Shown: positions 36,692-52,980 of the stretch, piece by piece | Layout of the letters: every line of letters begins with the position of its first letter | Position numbering within the stretch: position 1 is the first letter of the stretch | NCBI GenBank assembly: GCA_028015205.1 | Contig: JAPWFG010000020.1 | Location: 1,178,001-1,242,000, forward strand | From: Mytilisepta virgata | Lineage: Eukaryota > Mollusca > Bivalvia > Mytilida > Mytilidae | DNA length: 64,000 nucleotides | Direction of reading: 5' to 3' | Notes under the pieces: model-generated | What the model saw: the letters and a program-made list of their open reading frames with translations, nothing else | Databases searched by the model: none | What the model was told of the DNA's origin: nothing | Program-made: the position numbers and the translations under genes

Positions 36692-38214
36692 TATACTCTC
36701 TCAAAAAAGAAACGCAACATACAGAAAATAGGAAATTTACTTCATATATTATTTTCATAATTTATGATATAAATAATTTACACAGGAATGCAAAAATTGG
36801 CACACTTCTTGTTCATGAGTTCTTTTACCTTGGAATATCACAGTTTGTCACATATTGTCAATAAATCACTCATAAATTGTCAATATCTGGTATGTCCACC
36901 ATTTGCTTGTAACACAGCCCCGACTCTTCTTGGCATAGATTGAATTAAACGCTGAGTTCGAACACGCGGTATCCTTTGCCACTCAAACTGAAGTGCCTGC
37001 TGTAATTGTTGCAGATTTTGCGGTGGTGGTTGTCGTTGGCGCACGCGCCGATCCACTTCATCCCACAAATGTTCAATTGGATTAAGATCGGGTGATCGTG
37101 ACGGCCAACGGATCACATTGACATTCTGTTGTTCTAAAAAGTCTACTGTTACACGTGCTGTATGTGGTCGGGCATTGTCGTGCTGAAAAATTTCTCTCCG
37201 AATGTCAATTACGGGCAATAAATGAGGTCGTAAAAGTCTCTATACCTAACAGCGTTCAGATTGCCTTGGATATGTATCAGCTGTGTGTTTCTGGCATAAG
37301 AAATAGCGGCCCACATCATAACACTGCCTCCGCCAAAATTGTCTCTCTCCACAACACAGTTTTGCGCAAAACGTTCGTTTCGGCGCCTATACACACGTAT
37401 GCGACCATCTCGCTTTTCCAGTTGAAAACGTGACTCATCGCTGAACCATACTCTTCTCCAGTTCTGTAAATTCCATGTACGAACTGTAGTACACCATCTA
37501 ACCCTCGCTCGGCGGTGTTGGCGTCTCAGTGTTGCTCCAAAGTAAGGTCTTCTTGCCCTCAATCCATGAGAACGTAACCGATTGCGTACTGTCTGTGCTG
37601 ATATACGGCGCAACCCAGGGACGTTTACAGCTGTTTCTGTTGCAGCAATAGTCCTATTCCGCAGATGGAAAAGTCTGATGTAACGATCTTGCGCCCTGGT
37701 TGTAACACGCGGGCGCCCTGAACGTGGCCGATCTGTCGTAGTACCAAGCTGCAGGTAGCGTCCCCAAAGGCGTGAAATTGTGCTACGATGAACATTGTAC
37801 GTTACAGCAACAGCATTCTGTGATTCTCCGGCCTCTAGTCGTCCGATAGCGATATTCCGGGTAGCAGCGTCTAACCTTGGCATAGCGTCACCTCATCAGA
37901 ATTTTATTTTACGAATGCATTCATGAAAAGAAATACCGGGTTTTTATACCGACTGACTGAGCTAAAAAATAACCCATGATTTGCACGTGAAAGTCGACCC
38001 AGTTTTTGGCAATGCGTAAATCGTAGGGTGTCCCAGATTGCGACCAAAGTCGTTTACGGGTGGATGAATTTAAATGATTGTACCTGGAAACTTTTTATGA
38101 AGGTGTAATTATGATCATGTGTACATATATTTTGATATTTATTGGTTATTTGTCCGGAAAAATAATATTTCAAAAAGATAATCTGATGTTGCGTTTCTTT
38201 TTTGAGAGAGTATA
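36692..38214 (-). mobile_element. Tc1/mariner DNA transposon, full length
   Basis: Terminal inverted repeats of 29 bases at 36692-36720 (TATACTCTCTC... AACGCAACAT) and 38186-38214 are identical reverse complements. The element is 1523 bp and carries one transposase on the minus strand. The outer TA of each end could be the TA target-site duplication typical of the superfamily. Identical ends suggest recent insertion. Confidence 0.95.
36880..37883 (-). pseudogene. Tc1-like DDE transposase, frameshifted
   Basis: The enzyme cuts and pastes the element by its ends. The first segment (start ATG near 37883) has the paired helix-turn-helix region (YNVHRSTISRLWGRYLQ, SGRPRVTT) and the first catalytic D in VWFSDESRF. 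After FYDLI the frame closes at a TAA near 37209. A second frame carries the next D in FQHDNARPHTA and the catalytic E in SPDLNPIEHLWD, with 34 residues between, so DD34E. It ends at 36880. Compared with the family, a short deletion around 37215-37225 both shifts the frame and removes several residues. All catalytic residues are otherwise present. The protein is therefore probably inactive, although the ends could be mobilised in trans. Confidence 0.92.
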
Positions 38215-38759
38215 TTTACATTAAGATTTTTTTGGCCATCTGGGATAGATGACGTCAGATTTTAATTTTAATGATTAAGAGATAATAGTTAGGGGGGGAG
38301 CTAATACCAATAACTTTCAGTTTTAAAATAATCTACAATAAGACAGCTTCATAACAGTCCACGAATAAATAAAAAAATTCTCTGTTATTTAATACTGGTT
38401 TTCTAATATCAGTTTCCACTTCCATTCAAAAGAGGATTTTTGCAGTTACAGTTATATCGTTTGGCCTTTACTGCAATCTTCGCCTCGACTTTATGAAGGT
38501 GGAATTTACATTACCTGTGTACTTTATAAGATACGCAGATTTTTTTGCAGTATTTAGATAAACCTTATCGCTAACGATTTTCACTTGATCAAATGTAAAA
38601 TAGTGATCATCCTGAACCAGCTTTCGTCTACTCAGACATATTTGGATACCAGTAGTTGACAGTACCAGCGTTCCCTTAGTGAATTATTGGCATTAGGTCA
38701 GCGTGGTATTTTATTCACTAGACAATAATAAAATGTTTCATATCAATAAAAACAATATC

Positions 38760-38765
38760 TTTATT
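38760..38765 (-). terminator. Polyadenylation signal candidate for the 38904-39926 gene
   Basis: TTTATT on the plus strand is AATAAA on the minus strand, about 140 bases after the stop codon. Confidence 0.5.
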
Positions 38766-38903
38766 TAAAACAATTACCAAAATATTTCATTTTTCTACTA
38801 CAACAGAAAAATTGTATTTGTTGTCAAGCATTTTATACATATTTGTCTTTATCATGGACAAAGATGTCATTAATGATCACCATAACCCTTTTATTTGGTA
38901 ACG

Positions 38904-39926
38904 TTATTGTAAGTAGTACCGTCTTTCTAAATGCGGTCTATTTACAATCATCATGTCTGGTTTTGGATAACATTTTTGTAAAATCATTGCCTCAACAAAA
39001 TATGCAGCATGTGTTACAATAATACTACGGAATAAGAAACTGTCAAACTCAATGTTTTCAATATCTTCAAAACCATTTATCTTTCGCCCGGTGAACAGTT
39101 GCCATAATCCCAGGACAAAGATCGGAAATGCATAAAGGGAAACCATAGCAATATATGCCCCTAGTTTGTTTCTGTAGAAGGCTCTGTATCTATACGTCTG
39201 GTACATGATAACATACCGTGACAATGTGATCAAATACGGTCCGTGCAGTAGAAATTTTATGAAATCCAAAACAGCAGAAATTATAGAAACTAGGCTATTT
39301 AGTATGTAGAAAGAAAAAATGAACATAAAAGGTAAAATGTAAATCAGAAATATTCGAAACTCCGGTCTGAGTTTTTCTGGTATTTGCAGGATGGAAACTA
39401 AGAAGAAATCAATCAGAATTCCAAATGCACAAAGAGAACAAAATATTTGTACTATATAAAATAAACTTTTTATAGTATAAATTCGAATGCTTGGTTTTAG
39501 CACATTTCCAATACATGCGATTATATACTGGCAAATTATCGTAGCGATTAGCAGTAAGATTAAAAAGATAAGTCGTAAACCTACACGAAAATCTTGCAGG
39601 ATATCATCAACTTTATTTAAAGTGACTGTAAGTCTCGATGTTAAGTGTTTCACTGAATGTGCAATAGATTCAGTAGCGTTTGCTATTCTTGCAGCTTGTG
39701 GGGCAATAACTTCAACGATGGCTACCTGTAGTTCATTTATTCTATTGTGAACGATAAAAAACTCTTGCTGCATTCGAGTTTTCAAGTTTTCATATGCCAT
39801 CTGGGCATCCCGTGACGCTTGAGTTGCTACCTCATAACCCCTTTTTGCTGCTCTTTGTGCCCCACAGCCGTCTACTCTATATACTTGACGTAATATCGTT
39901 AGTAGGAAAATTATCTGCAACTTCAT
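38904..39926 (-). CDS. Multi-pass membrane protein, unrecognised family (paralogue 2)
   Basis: 340 residues in one coding exon. The ATG at 39926 is chosen because the sequence that follows is a signal-peptide-like MKLQIIFLLTILRQVY and a splice acceptor (TTTTCAG) lies 11 bases upstream. The frame stays open upstream, but only through likely intron. Residues 20-105 are an amphipathic, glutamine- and alanine-rich helical region without cysteines after C21. Then comes KVDDILQDFRVG (105-116) and hydrophobic segments at about 118-138, 155-180, 191-225, 257-279 and 298-316. The C-terminus is basic and tyrosine-rich (RRYYLQ). The upstream gene shares the signal peptide, helical region, VDDIL motif and first membrane segment. 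I do not recognise the family. A secreted-side coiled domain tethered to a membrane channel-like or receptor-like body is an inference. Confidence 0.75.
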   Translation of the reverse strand: MKLQIIFLLTILRQVYRVDGCGAQRAAKRGYEVATQASRDAQMAYENLKTRMQQEFFIVHNRINELQVAIVEVIAPQAARIANATESIAHSVKHLTSRLTVTLNKVDDILQDFRVGLRLIFLILLLIATIICQYIIACIGNVLKPSIRIYTIKSLFYIVQIFCSLCAFGILIDFFLVSILQIPEKLRPEFRIFLIYILPFMFIFSFYILNSLVSIISAVLDFIKFLLHGPYLITLSRYVIMYQTYRYRAFYRNKLGAYIAMVSLYAFPIFVLGLWQLFTGRKINGFEDIENIEFDSFLFRSIIVTHAAYFVEAMILQKCYPKPDMMIVNRPHLERRYYLQ

Positions 39927-40050
39927 AATGTCATACTCTGAAAACATAAAACAGACTAAAGTTTTCAAAAACACAGACGTATCGACATATCTTGAAAATT
40001 CCTTATTTTCATTGAAGATGATGCACTGTAAAATAAAATATAAATGAAAT

Positions 40051-40614
40051 TTAAGATGAAGCATCCGATATCCACCGTCTGAAGGCATACGTAATAACGT
40101 AAAACGAAAGACAAAAACAAATCACTCTAAATAAATGCAAGAAAATATTTTCAAGTTCACAATGTCCATTTTTTCCTTTCGAAGTCCTGTTTTTATGATA
40201 AATATAACCAATCAAAATTGTCGCTACAAGAAGAAGGATGACATTAAACATATTCACTCCAAATCTCATATCAATTAAAATATCATCCACATGCGTTAGA
40301 GTTTTTTCTAATCTCTGTCCTAAATTTTCAACAACTACGGAAATGTTTTGAAAAGTTAACGCCAAAGATTCCATTGCATACTTAGCAGACGGTACCAGTT
40401 CATCATGTAACTTATCCAGTCCATTTTGAATTTGATTCAAAGAATTTTGTAAGAATCCTTGAACACTAAGCTGTACGTTTGTCAAAGCTTTATTTGCGGA
40501 TTCTCTGGCCCTATCTAGCTGATCATCAAATCCAAATAACCATCCTAATGGCGACGACCATGCTTTTTGTGTGTGAAACCAGAAAGAAAAGAAAATTATT
40601 TGGACAGACTTCAT
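40051..40614 (-). CDS. Membrane protein, unrecognised family (paralogue 1, short)
   Basis: 187 residues. A signal-like N-terminus (MKSVQIIFFSFWFHTQKAWS) is followed by an amphipathic helical region (about 28-108), HVDDILIDMRFGV, a membrane segment at 122-140 (VILLLVATILIGYIY) and a second at 160-178. It then stops at RRWISDASS. The order and the VDDIL-x-D-x-R-x-G motif match the gene just downstream, so the two arose by tandem duplication. This copy ends where the other continues with three more membrane segments. It may be a short paralogue, a truncated one, or need a further exon I cannot see. A splice acceptor (CATTTCAG, exon end 40628) sits 14 bases before the ATG, as in the sister gene, implying a 5'-UTR intron. 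The stop of this gene and the start of the next are only 124 bases apart. Confidence 0.7.
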   Translation of the reverse strand: MKSVQIIFFSFWFHTQKAWSSPLGWLFGFDDQLDRARESANKALTNVQLSVQGFLQNSLNQIQNGLDKLHDELVPSAKYAMESLALTFQNISVVVENLGQRLEKTLTHVDDILIDMRFGVNMFNVILLLVATILIGYIYHKNRTSKGKNGHCELENIFLHLFRVICFCLSFYVITYAFRRWISDASS

Positions 40615-40628
40615 TTTATTTATCGTCT

Positions 40629-42265
40629 CTGAAATGAATTACAATATTTTTTAAGATACATGTTTACAAACAACATCGCATCTGATTAAGGCCGAACATA
40701 ACAATTCTTCGACATTATGTTCTTTTATAGATTGGCTGCCACGTCATTCATTAGACATTCTTTATGTGAAATTTAAAAATCTTGCAAAAGTATGAGTCCC
40801 GAATATTGCAAATTAGAAATAAACGGAAATATAATAAAGAAGTAGGGCCACTTTTCCGTGTATTTGTTTCACTCATAACCATTGACTTTTTATTCTTAAA
40901 TATTTACATACTTTTCATCTTAATCGATTGTATGCAATGCATTTCTATGTTAGCAAATAAAAATATCAAGCTTAATCATTAATAAGTTCAAGTTTTCTAC
41001 GGGAAAAGGTCGTGTATATCAGTTTGCATCACTTTTTGGAATATTGCCAAGAAGGAAATTCAGAACCAAAACCTTTCTTATTTTATATGAAAGGATATAT
41101 TGCATAATCTCATTTACAGCCAAAAATTCGTTTTGGTTCTGAGTTTACTTCACGTTGAAACACTGACTAAAGGCGTGCATTTGACAAATTTGTGTTAAAA
41201 CTGTCTCCCAAAGCGATATTGAGGCATATAGTGACTTATATGTTAGTTATTATTGGAAAATCTTTAGGGACCACATAGCATGCTGTGCCTCCAAGGATTT
41301 TGAGAGGTTTTATTCGTCTTTTTGAAAATTGCACCAGAACTGAAATGAATGCAGGAGAAAATGGCCCTATTTCTTTCTAAAAGCTTCGGAATCTTTCAAA
41401 AACTCTATATCCGTGCCAAGTTAAACAACGATAGTCGACAGGCTCATCTCAAAAACTAAGAACTGCATCGTATTCTTTCAAAATGGTTAAACATCAATAT
41501 AAAGAAAATGAAGAGCGAGTATCCGTATCAATGTATGCAAGAGATGACAACAAAGCGGATTTTTAAAATTCCTATTACAAAATTCCCGTATCTAGGCTTG
41601 AACGGCCCTCGAACACCATCGTATGGATTGTAGTTATTTCTAAAACTTGTACATTTTGCACAGATTTGTTCAGAGGTTTAAGATTTTATTAAGACAAACT
41701 TAACCATCATAAAGAAACAGGTTATATATTTGACAGTTTCTGTTTTTGAGGTTTAACGGGATTAAGCAGATTATAATTAGGTATTTGCGAGAAAAAGTCT
41801 AGAGACTACTTCTCAAGCCTCCTCGCCAAGCGACTAGTGTTTATTTTTGCAAATATCACTTCAAAACCCTAGGAGTCGGTGTTTCTGATTAGATTAATCT
41901 GTTAAAAGCTAGGTAGTATTCCAGCAGCCACGAGTTGTTATAACCATATTTTGAATGTGGTATCAAGAAATTAAGTACAGTTTCTTTTAAACATTTGTTC
42001 TACCTAAAGGTCAGATTGCTGGTATTTAGACTACACATGTGTGTGTTGTATGTACATCAGTTGGTCGAGATTGCTAGGGAAAAATTTTTGTACTTGAAAA
42101 AAAAAACCAGTTTAACAGCACTACTTAAAAAAAGGTATTTTTCAGTTATACTACCCGGGTATCCAGACTTAACAGTTTAGGTCCGTTTGGTTGCATTGCT
42201 CGCTATATGTTGGTGTTTATATATTGCTTTCCAAAAGTTTGGCCACGATCGAGGGTTCCTGGTGA
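40629..42265. other. Upstream of the membrane-protein pair, no gene seen
   Basis: This should contain the 5'-UTR exon and promoter of the minus-strand pair. I cannot place them. The rest is AT-rich with short open frames lacking motifs. Confidence 0.4.
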
Positions 42266-42400
42266 AAAAATAACAATCCAAGGATACTAATATTAGATAT
42301 AGTAAATTTATACTATGCTGTATACCACGCATTTCAAGGAGTTACCTCTCACCAGCAGCATTAAAACCGAAACATTTGGAAGACGAAAAACAAACATTGG
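42266..42400. repeat. 378-bp unit, 5' third only
   Basis: ACAATCCAAGGATACTAA at 42273 through CGAAACATTTGGAAGACG matches the first ~130 bases of the 378-bp unit with few changes. Confidence 0.85.
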
Positions 42401-43960
42401 TTACCGTTCCTGTGATCCCTTATTTTGATAATCTAGGTTGACACATTGGTGTGACAGGATCGCCCCCAATATCTTCCGTTGTAAGAGTAGTTAACAAACA
42501 GAATACTAGTAAATCAGTATAATTTGCATTACTAAGACATGTTTCAAATAAACTGAGTATATTTCCATATATTTTAAGTATAAAACACTTACTGATATCA
42601 TCAGACTATTTTCAGATTTAAATGGTAGTTATTTATAGGATATATATTTTCATTTGTCATTCTTTTTTAAAATATAAGTTTATTTATAGATTCCTAGAGA
42701 CATTGGTTATTTCTTGTCCAAAATAATATTACGATCTGTCGAAGATTGAGAAAGTTGGTAATTTAAATGTGTAATACCTTTAATGTTTCATGACTTCTAG
42801 ATAATTTTTTTTATATTTTCGTTTTGCAAAGTTTTGGTCACGAGTGTACCTAATAAGTTTAATCCTGAAATGCACATTGTTGGCATCTGAGTTTATTTTC
42901 AAAGAGGATGTAATGTTGTGAAGTGGTTTATATGTCATTTGTTACCATCTCTGTGGTTCCTTATTTTGATTATCTACCTTGACACATTGGTGGGACATGA
43001 TTACACCATTAATGGCATCCCCTACCTTTCCTGTTACAAGGTAAGAATAGCCCACAGGTACTAGTAATTCATTATCATGTTGTGTCAAGAAGACATTTTA
43101 CTAATCCATTGTCTTATAAACAAACAAACAAAAATGATAGCCAATCATATGAATTTATGTATAAAAAACTTACCATGTACTGAGGTAATCAATTTGTTTT
43201 CGGGTGTGTTAACTGTGCTTTTAATTATGTTAATACGGTGTAAAATCCCACACAATGTGGAAACATTTAAATGGTAGATATTTATAGCATATAGGTTAAT
43301 TATTCCTAGTCGATATGTGTAAGTTACCATAGATTTATAAAAAAGAAAGGGTTTAATAAAGGTTAACTATATAGTTCAAAAAACTATTCAGCCATTTGTT
43401 AATATTATAACATCATGATCAGATACCATGAATTCAAAATATTTACTATCACATACAATAATTAAGATTTTTAAATATGAATTGTGTATTTTATGTAATA
43501 AAACATAGTTTGAAAAAATCAAATTGTTATAGAGATCTTCATTATGGCGATTTTTTTGCAATACATGTAATAAAAAATGTCAGATTTTAAAGAATTTTTC
43601 GCTAGTCAAGAAGCGGTCGTAACTTGACTAGAAACGATGAGTTATCATCACACTTTATTTATACAAGGTACGAAGTTTTAACCTTACAAATGAGATTGTC
43701 TTCTGTTAGTTTCTCATCTCATTTGATCTGTCATTTCACCAGACTTGATATTATATCTAATTTTTCAGCTTGTAATATACGGGCACCGTTCACGGAGCGG
43801 GACATGATTTTACCCTTTGCCAGTATTACATTGATGGTGTATGAGTTGTCTAGTTCTTTTTCTTTTTATCCTAAAATGCACGTACGCAAAGAATTTAGGT
43901 GTATGAATATATATTTTCATAGAGTATGTAATGCTGTGAAGTGATTAATATGTCATGATA
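42401..43960. repeat. Diverged ~540-bp duplicated segments
   Basis: 42410-42660 resembles 42946-43290 (CCTTATTTTGATNATCTA, TTGACACATTGGTG, TACTAGTAA, TTTAAATGGTAG, TTTATAG in the same order). 42835-42940 resembles 43850-43960 (CCTAAAATGCAC, GAGNATGTAATGNTGTGAAG). 43270-43640 also resembles CaM-C intron 4. No gene is seen. Confidence 0.55.
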
Positions 43961-43964
43961 AAAA

Positions 43965-44094
43965 GAACATGATATGGCTTTTTTTCATATCACACCCCAT
44001 ATCAACCCTCAACCAATATCAGCCAAAGCTCTCGGATCGATATGGGCTCCTCAGGTTGACATTGAGTGTGAGATGAAAAAGCCATGTAATGTTC
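43965..44094. repeat. 130-bp inverted-repeat MITE
   Basis: GAACATGATATGGCTTTTTT at the left pairs with AAAAAGCCATGTAATGTTC at the right, and CATATCACAC pairs with GTGTGAGATG. The open frame across it is incidental. Confidence 0.7.
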
Positions 44095-46910
44095 AGTTTA
44101 TATTAAAGGGGGTTCATTTTTTCATTGTTAGGGGGGTTAAATACATGTATCATGGTTGATAAAATTAAATATTACAGGGGGTTCATTTTTCCATAGATAT
44201 GATGATGTTGTTCGTTGATTTGTCTTTTATTGTTTTTTCTTCTGTTATGTCTTATAGCTCCGTTTTTAAATACATAATTGTGTGCTTAAATTATCACATT
44301 CCAAATGGGGCGTTACATTCTGTTCAATCCTTTTTCAAATTTTGAGAAAGGTAGATAATGGATAAAATTGCGAATTTTCCTTACTAGTGTAAAATATGTA
44401 TTTTGTGATACATTTTATTACGAGACATTAAATCTTTAGGTTTGACGAACTGGTGTCACCTTTATATACTTATCTGTAGTAAATAATTCGAGACAACAGT
44501 ACAAAATATTTAATTGAGACAATACTTATTGCATGGTTTTGTGGCATTGCGGATACGGAGTGCTTCGATGCGTTAAGATATCCTTTGATGATATGAAACA
44601 AATTAATAAAAAGGTACATTTGGATTACATATTGGTTTTAGTAATTAAATATTAACTATTTACGTGCAGAAGTACATGATATGTTTAGCGTTTTCAATGA
44701 ACCTAATTCTGTAATGGGTAAATTTTCGTTCCGTTGATATATTGCAGTGTTGTAGAACCAAATGAATGACTTTCAAGCTGTTAAAAATTATATAAACCAC
44801 AGAAAATTTTTTAATAATATTATTTTGTTCCGAGGACGAAATTATTTTTAAATACACTGGGGAGGGTGGGGTGGCAAAAGGGGTGGGGAGTTGGCTTAGG
44901 ACTCTCCACTCGAAGATTTTTTTTTTTTTTTGCACACGTGTTCTATCAAAGAAAGTAGTTAAAGAATTTAGAGTAGTATAGGAAGAGTGTTATAACTCCC
45001 CCTAGTAGCACTCAGGGATTCGCTCCTGGTTCAATTGTAAAAGACATTTGAGGTTCTTTATATTTGACTCTTAAGAATGGCGTAAATCAGGTACATAGAT
45101 TTTAGAAGAGAGCGTGGAGAACGAACCAAGTGATTTCATATTGTGATGAAAGGCTGCCGGCTTATATTTTACACACTTCAGAAATCCTGTAATTACTTAA
45201 CATACTCAAAACTATGCATAGTGTTGATCTTGAATATTAATCTAATAAATAAAATACCTTCACATCTGTCATTCAATTATATATGGTTAGTTTTATTGTG
45301 TTTTCTATCAACGTTAGTTATGTAAAATTCGCTAATAATCTGTCATTGGAATTTACGTCATCCTGAAGTCATATGTCACTACGTAAGTTTCTTAAATATG
45401 CAGTGTTTTTTTTTTTAATTTTGGTTTAGTTTTACGTTTCGGAGTTTGGTGTGTCGTCCATTTTGCTGAACTAGTATACATTATTGTTCATGGGCCAGCT
45501 GAAGCCCGCCTCCGGGTGCGGGATTTTCTCCCTGCGTTTAAGACCCATTTGTAGCCTTGAGCTGTCTTCTGCTCTTTGGTCAGGTTGTTGTCTCTTTGAC
45601 ACATTCCCCGTTTCCATTCTCTATTCTAAGGTTTATATTAAAATCTTTAAAAACACACTTTTCTAACGTAAGGAAGGTTAGTTTGAATCCTATCTTTTTA
45701 TTGGTAAATTTGTTTTGCAATATGAGATCTACGTCATATTACATTAATACGAATACGAATACTTTATTATGCCAAATTAGGGCTCGTTAGGAAAGCTTTG
45801 CATTCGCATTTTATATATTTCTATATTTATTATCGAGCTTCTTGAGGATGTACACCTCTGAGGAGCCAAACATTTCTAGAATTAAACTTTTTTTTAACCT
45901 GATGTTTGGGTTTATATGACTGTAAGAAATTTATGAAGAAAAAAATCATATGGTGGTGCATTTCTTTTTTTGCTAGGGTCATTTGAAAGTACCCCATTTT
46001 TGATGATTTTCCCATTTTTCATCAATTTTTACCCATTTTTGGGCTATTATCATGAAAAAAATCACATTTCCACAATTCAACTTTTTTTTCATACCTTCCC
46101 TAAAGATGGATTGGACGAATCTGAATAAATTTAACTTAAAAAATAATAGGTAGGTGTTAATATAAGAAAGTTTTATAAAATGTTGTTGTTTTTTCGTGTC
46201 AAATTACCCATGCAGTCAATTTAGTAAATTTGGGGTTTTTCTCATGTTTTTAGAACAAAGAGCATATAATATCAACTTATTTTGTTATAAATGATTGAAA
46301 AAATACATATTTAAGAATTTTAAAAAGAAAAAATTGATATGGGATGTACATATTTTTGGTAAAATCATTTCTTTGTACCCCTCAACCATTTTCTCAACAT
46401 TTTGGCTGATGACACTGACAGGATTGGTTACAAAATTTGAAAATTTTATTACTCAAAAACTACTTATGGTAAGTACATAATTTTTTCAGAGGGTTTAGTT
46501 GGATTATAATATTTTTCAAATTCATTAATATTTTCCACTTGTATCACATGTTTTGGAAATAATTCCCGAACTAGATTTTAGCGAAACTGAAACATCACAA
46601 TAATACACCCTTAAATCTTCCATTGTTCTATATTTCACTGAAATTGCTAAAATACATGTATAAATAGATATATATATATATACATATATTTTTTACGTCT
46701 GCATTGTGTTCTATTGTAATCAAATATATCTATTTGTCGCATTGCGGCAAATTCCAGCTCTAATCAAACAAACTTAAGAAATATTACACCTATTCCACAT
46801 ATCAGTAAATGTATTCAGTAAATCTCTATATGGCAGCGATATGAACAAAGATATGACAGCCATTTAAATCTGAATCAGTCTAAATGAAATAATTTGTAGG
46901 AGAGAATACG
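44095..46910. other. Upstream of CaM-D, no gene seen
   Basis: This contains the repeat at 45405-45640, homopolymer-rich stretches (45880-46100, with repeated CCCATTTTT phrases) and a TA microsatellite (46664-46686). I cannot support a gene. Confidence 0.5.
45405..45640 (+). repeat. Dispersed repeat (inverted partner at 62060-62400)
   Basis: Contains GGGCCAGCTGAAGCCCGCCT, CCGGGTGCGGGATTTTCTC, CTTGAGCTGTCTTCTGCTCT and TTGTCTCTTTGACACATTCC. The reverse complement of the same order occurs at 62060-62260 with high similarity. Confidence 0.9.
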
Positions 46911-51237
<4,327 letters not shown>

Positions 51238-51351
51238 CTGTTCACTATAATATTCCATGTTTATTTGAGATGAGACATGTTCAGTGAAGTTACAAAGAAA
51301 TTGGTCAAAGCCTGTTTATTGACTGAACTATTTACAGTAATACGATATGGA

Positions 51352-51357
51352 AATAAA
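51352..51357 (+). terminator. Polyadenylation signal candidate, CaM-D
   Basis: AATAAA lies 115 bases after the stop and is followed by GGAAAAGAAAAT. It is well placed for the end of the CaM-D transcript. Confidence 0.5.
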
Positions 51358-51754
51358 GGAAAAGAAAATATCTTATCAAGTTATGAATACAATGAAACTG
51401 ACTGCATGAAATGAAACAGAAATTGCTGAATAATTTCAATTTTAATTTTTCAATTCTCTCTTTCTGTCTGCGTTTAAGGCTCATTTTTGTTGTGTTAGGC
51501 GTGGGGCTTTCGTGCTCATCGTTGAATATTAAATCATATTTATATGCTTTCCGCTCGCGTTACTGGATTTCTTCGTACTCCATTGTGCTCTCAAATTATA
51601 AAGTAACACTATAATCTTATTTTTACCGATTGGTCCAAATTACTAATTTTTTTCGAAACGAACATCTAATTTTACTTAGAATCTGATAATGTTGGTATAT
51701 TTCCTTTGATCACTCGTTTTGGCTATTGCTGAATTATTTCATATTCGTATACTT

Positions 51755-52135
51755 ATGGTGAAGGTGAATGCCGCAGAGCTATCTGTAAATGTTGACAAAA
51801 ATTTCGAACAGGGTTACAATTATTTCTATGATTATATTGTACATGTATTTTATTTAGTTAGCTTTTTCATGGACCATATTACATATCCTCTTTTCTACAA
51901 TTTTAAATTAAAGCTAAATAATAAAGACGATACGGAAAAAGAAAAATTGAACAATACAAGATGTATTTTGTCTAGTGTTTGTGTGGATTTTGTGTCAATA
52001 TTTTATCATGCAATCATATCCTTTCTTACACATAACATTCACACAGTTTTCCTGTGCATTATGGAAATTGCAGAAGTGCTTAAGTTGTATGCTTTTATTT
52101 TCTTTATAGTAATGGTATATCTAATCTTCAGATAA
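51755..52135 (+). CDS. Hypothetical small membrane protein
   Basis: A 126-codon open frame from ATG (MVKVNAAELSVNVDKNFEQG) to TAA. It has three hydrophobic stretches (about 22-42, 70-90, 95-125), a lysine- and asparagine-rich segment between them (KLKLNNKDDTEKEKLNN) and no motif I recognise. It stands alone 500 bases after CaM-D. An AATAAA at 52312 is followed at once by a 13-base A tract, which could be a poly(A) site or the tail of a retrocopy. There is no clear splice context. It may be a chance open frame in AT-rich DNA. Confidence 0.25.
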   Translation: MVKVNAAELSVNVDKNFEQGYNYFYDYIVHVFYLVSFFMDHITYPLFYNFKLKLNNKDDTEKEKLNNTRCILSSVCVDFVSIFYHAIISFLTHNIHTVFLCIMEIAEVLKLYAFIFFIVMVYLIFR

Positions 52136-52980
52136 CATCTCATACATAAATACCATTTTCCATTTTTTACATCCCATTTTTGCTGCTAACTTATCTAACA
52201 TTTATTTTGATGTTCTCAGTGACTCTTCGGATTTTGCGCGCTATGGAATGCATTGTGAAATTGGAAAAATTTCATTACTTAAGCCAATGATACAAAATTG
52301 ATGTTTTTGTGAATAAACCAAAAAAAAAAAAATGTCGATCATTGCTTAAAATTTAATTTAAAGCATTATTGAAATACTTAAAATCAACCGTTAAAACCAA
52401 ATCAATGAGCGTGACGTCATGACAACGTGAAAATTTTGTTTATTGGAAAATAACATTAATAATTTCAGCCAATCAAAAGACGTCTTACAACCCAAATTAA
52501 ATTATGTCTTTGTAACTCTTCTATAGCACAGATTTCACATGGTCAACATTTATGAGACTTTCTAAATTAACGATTAGGTATGAGTTTTTCTCCGTGCCGG
52601 AGACATCACTGTGAGTTTAAGATGAAAAGCAGCAATACAAGGAGTGTTACTTAGCTAGAATCTATATCAGTAAGTGAGAATGTGTGTCACACATTTACCC
52701 AAAATTATCCTTTCTTACCAAAAATTAAATAATTCACAATGTGAACATCAGAAAGGTAAGAATGCCTCACTGCGTTAACGAAACATTACATAATCTTACA
52801 AAAGAATCTGACTTTTTAATAAGCAGTCGATATTTTCTTTAATCTGATAAATATATAATTAGATTCTTTCATAGTTTCATTGCCAATATATGTCGATTGG
52901 CTATATAGTTTTTTTTGTGTGATACTTGATTTTAGAATTTTACATTGGCATAGTACTGTAATATAGGGGCATACAGTTGC

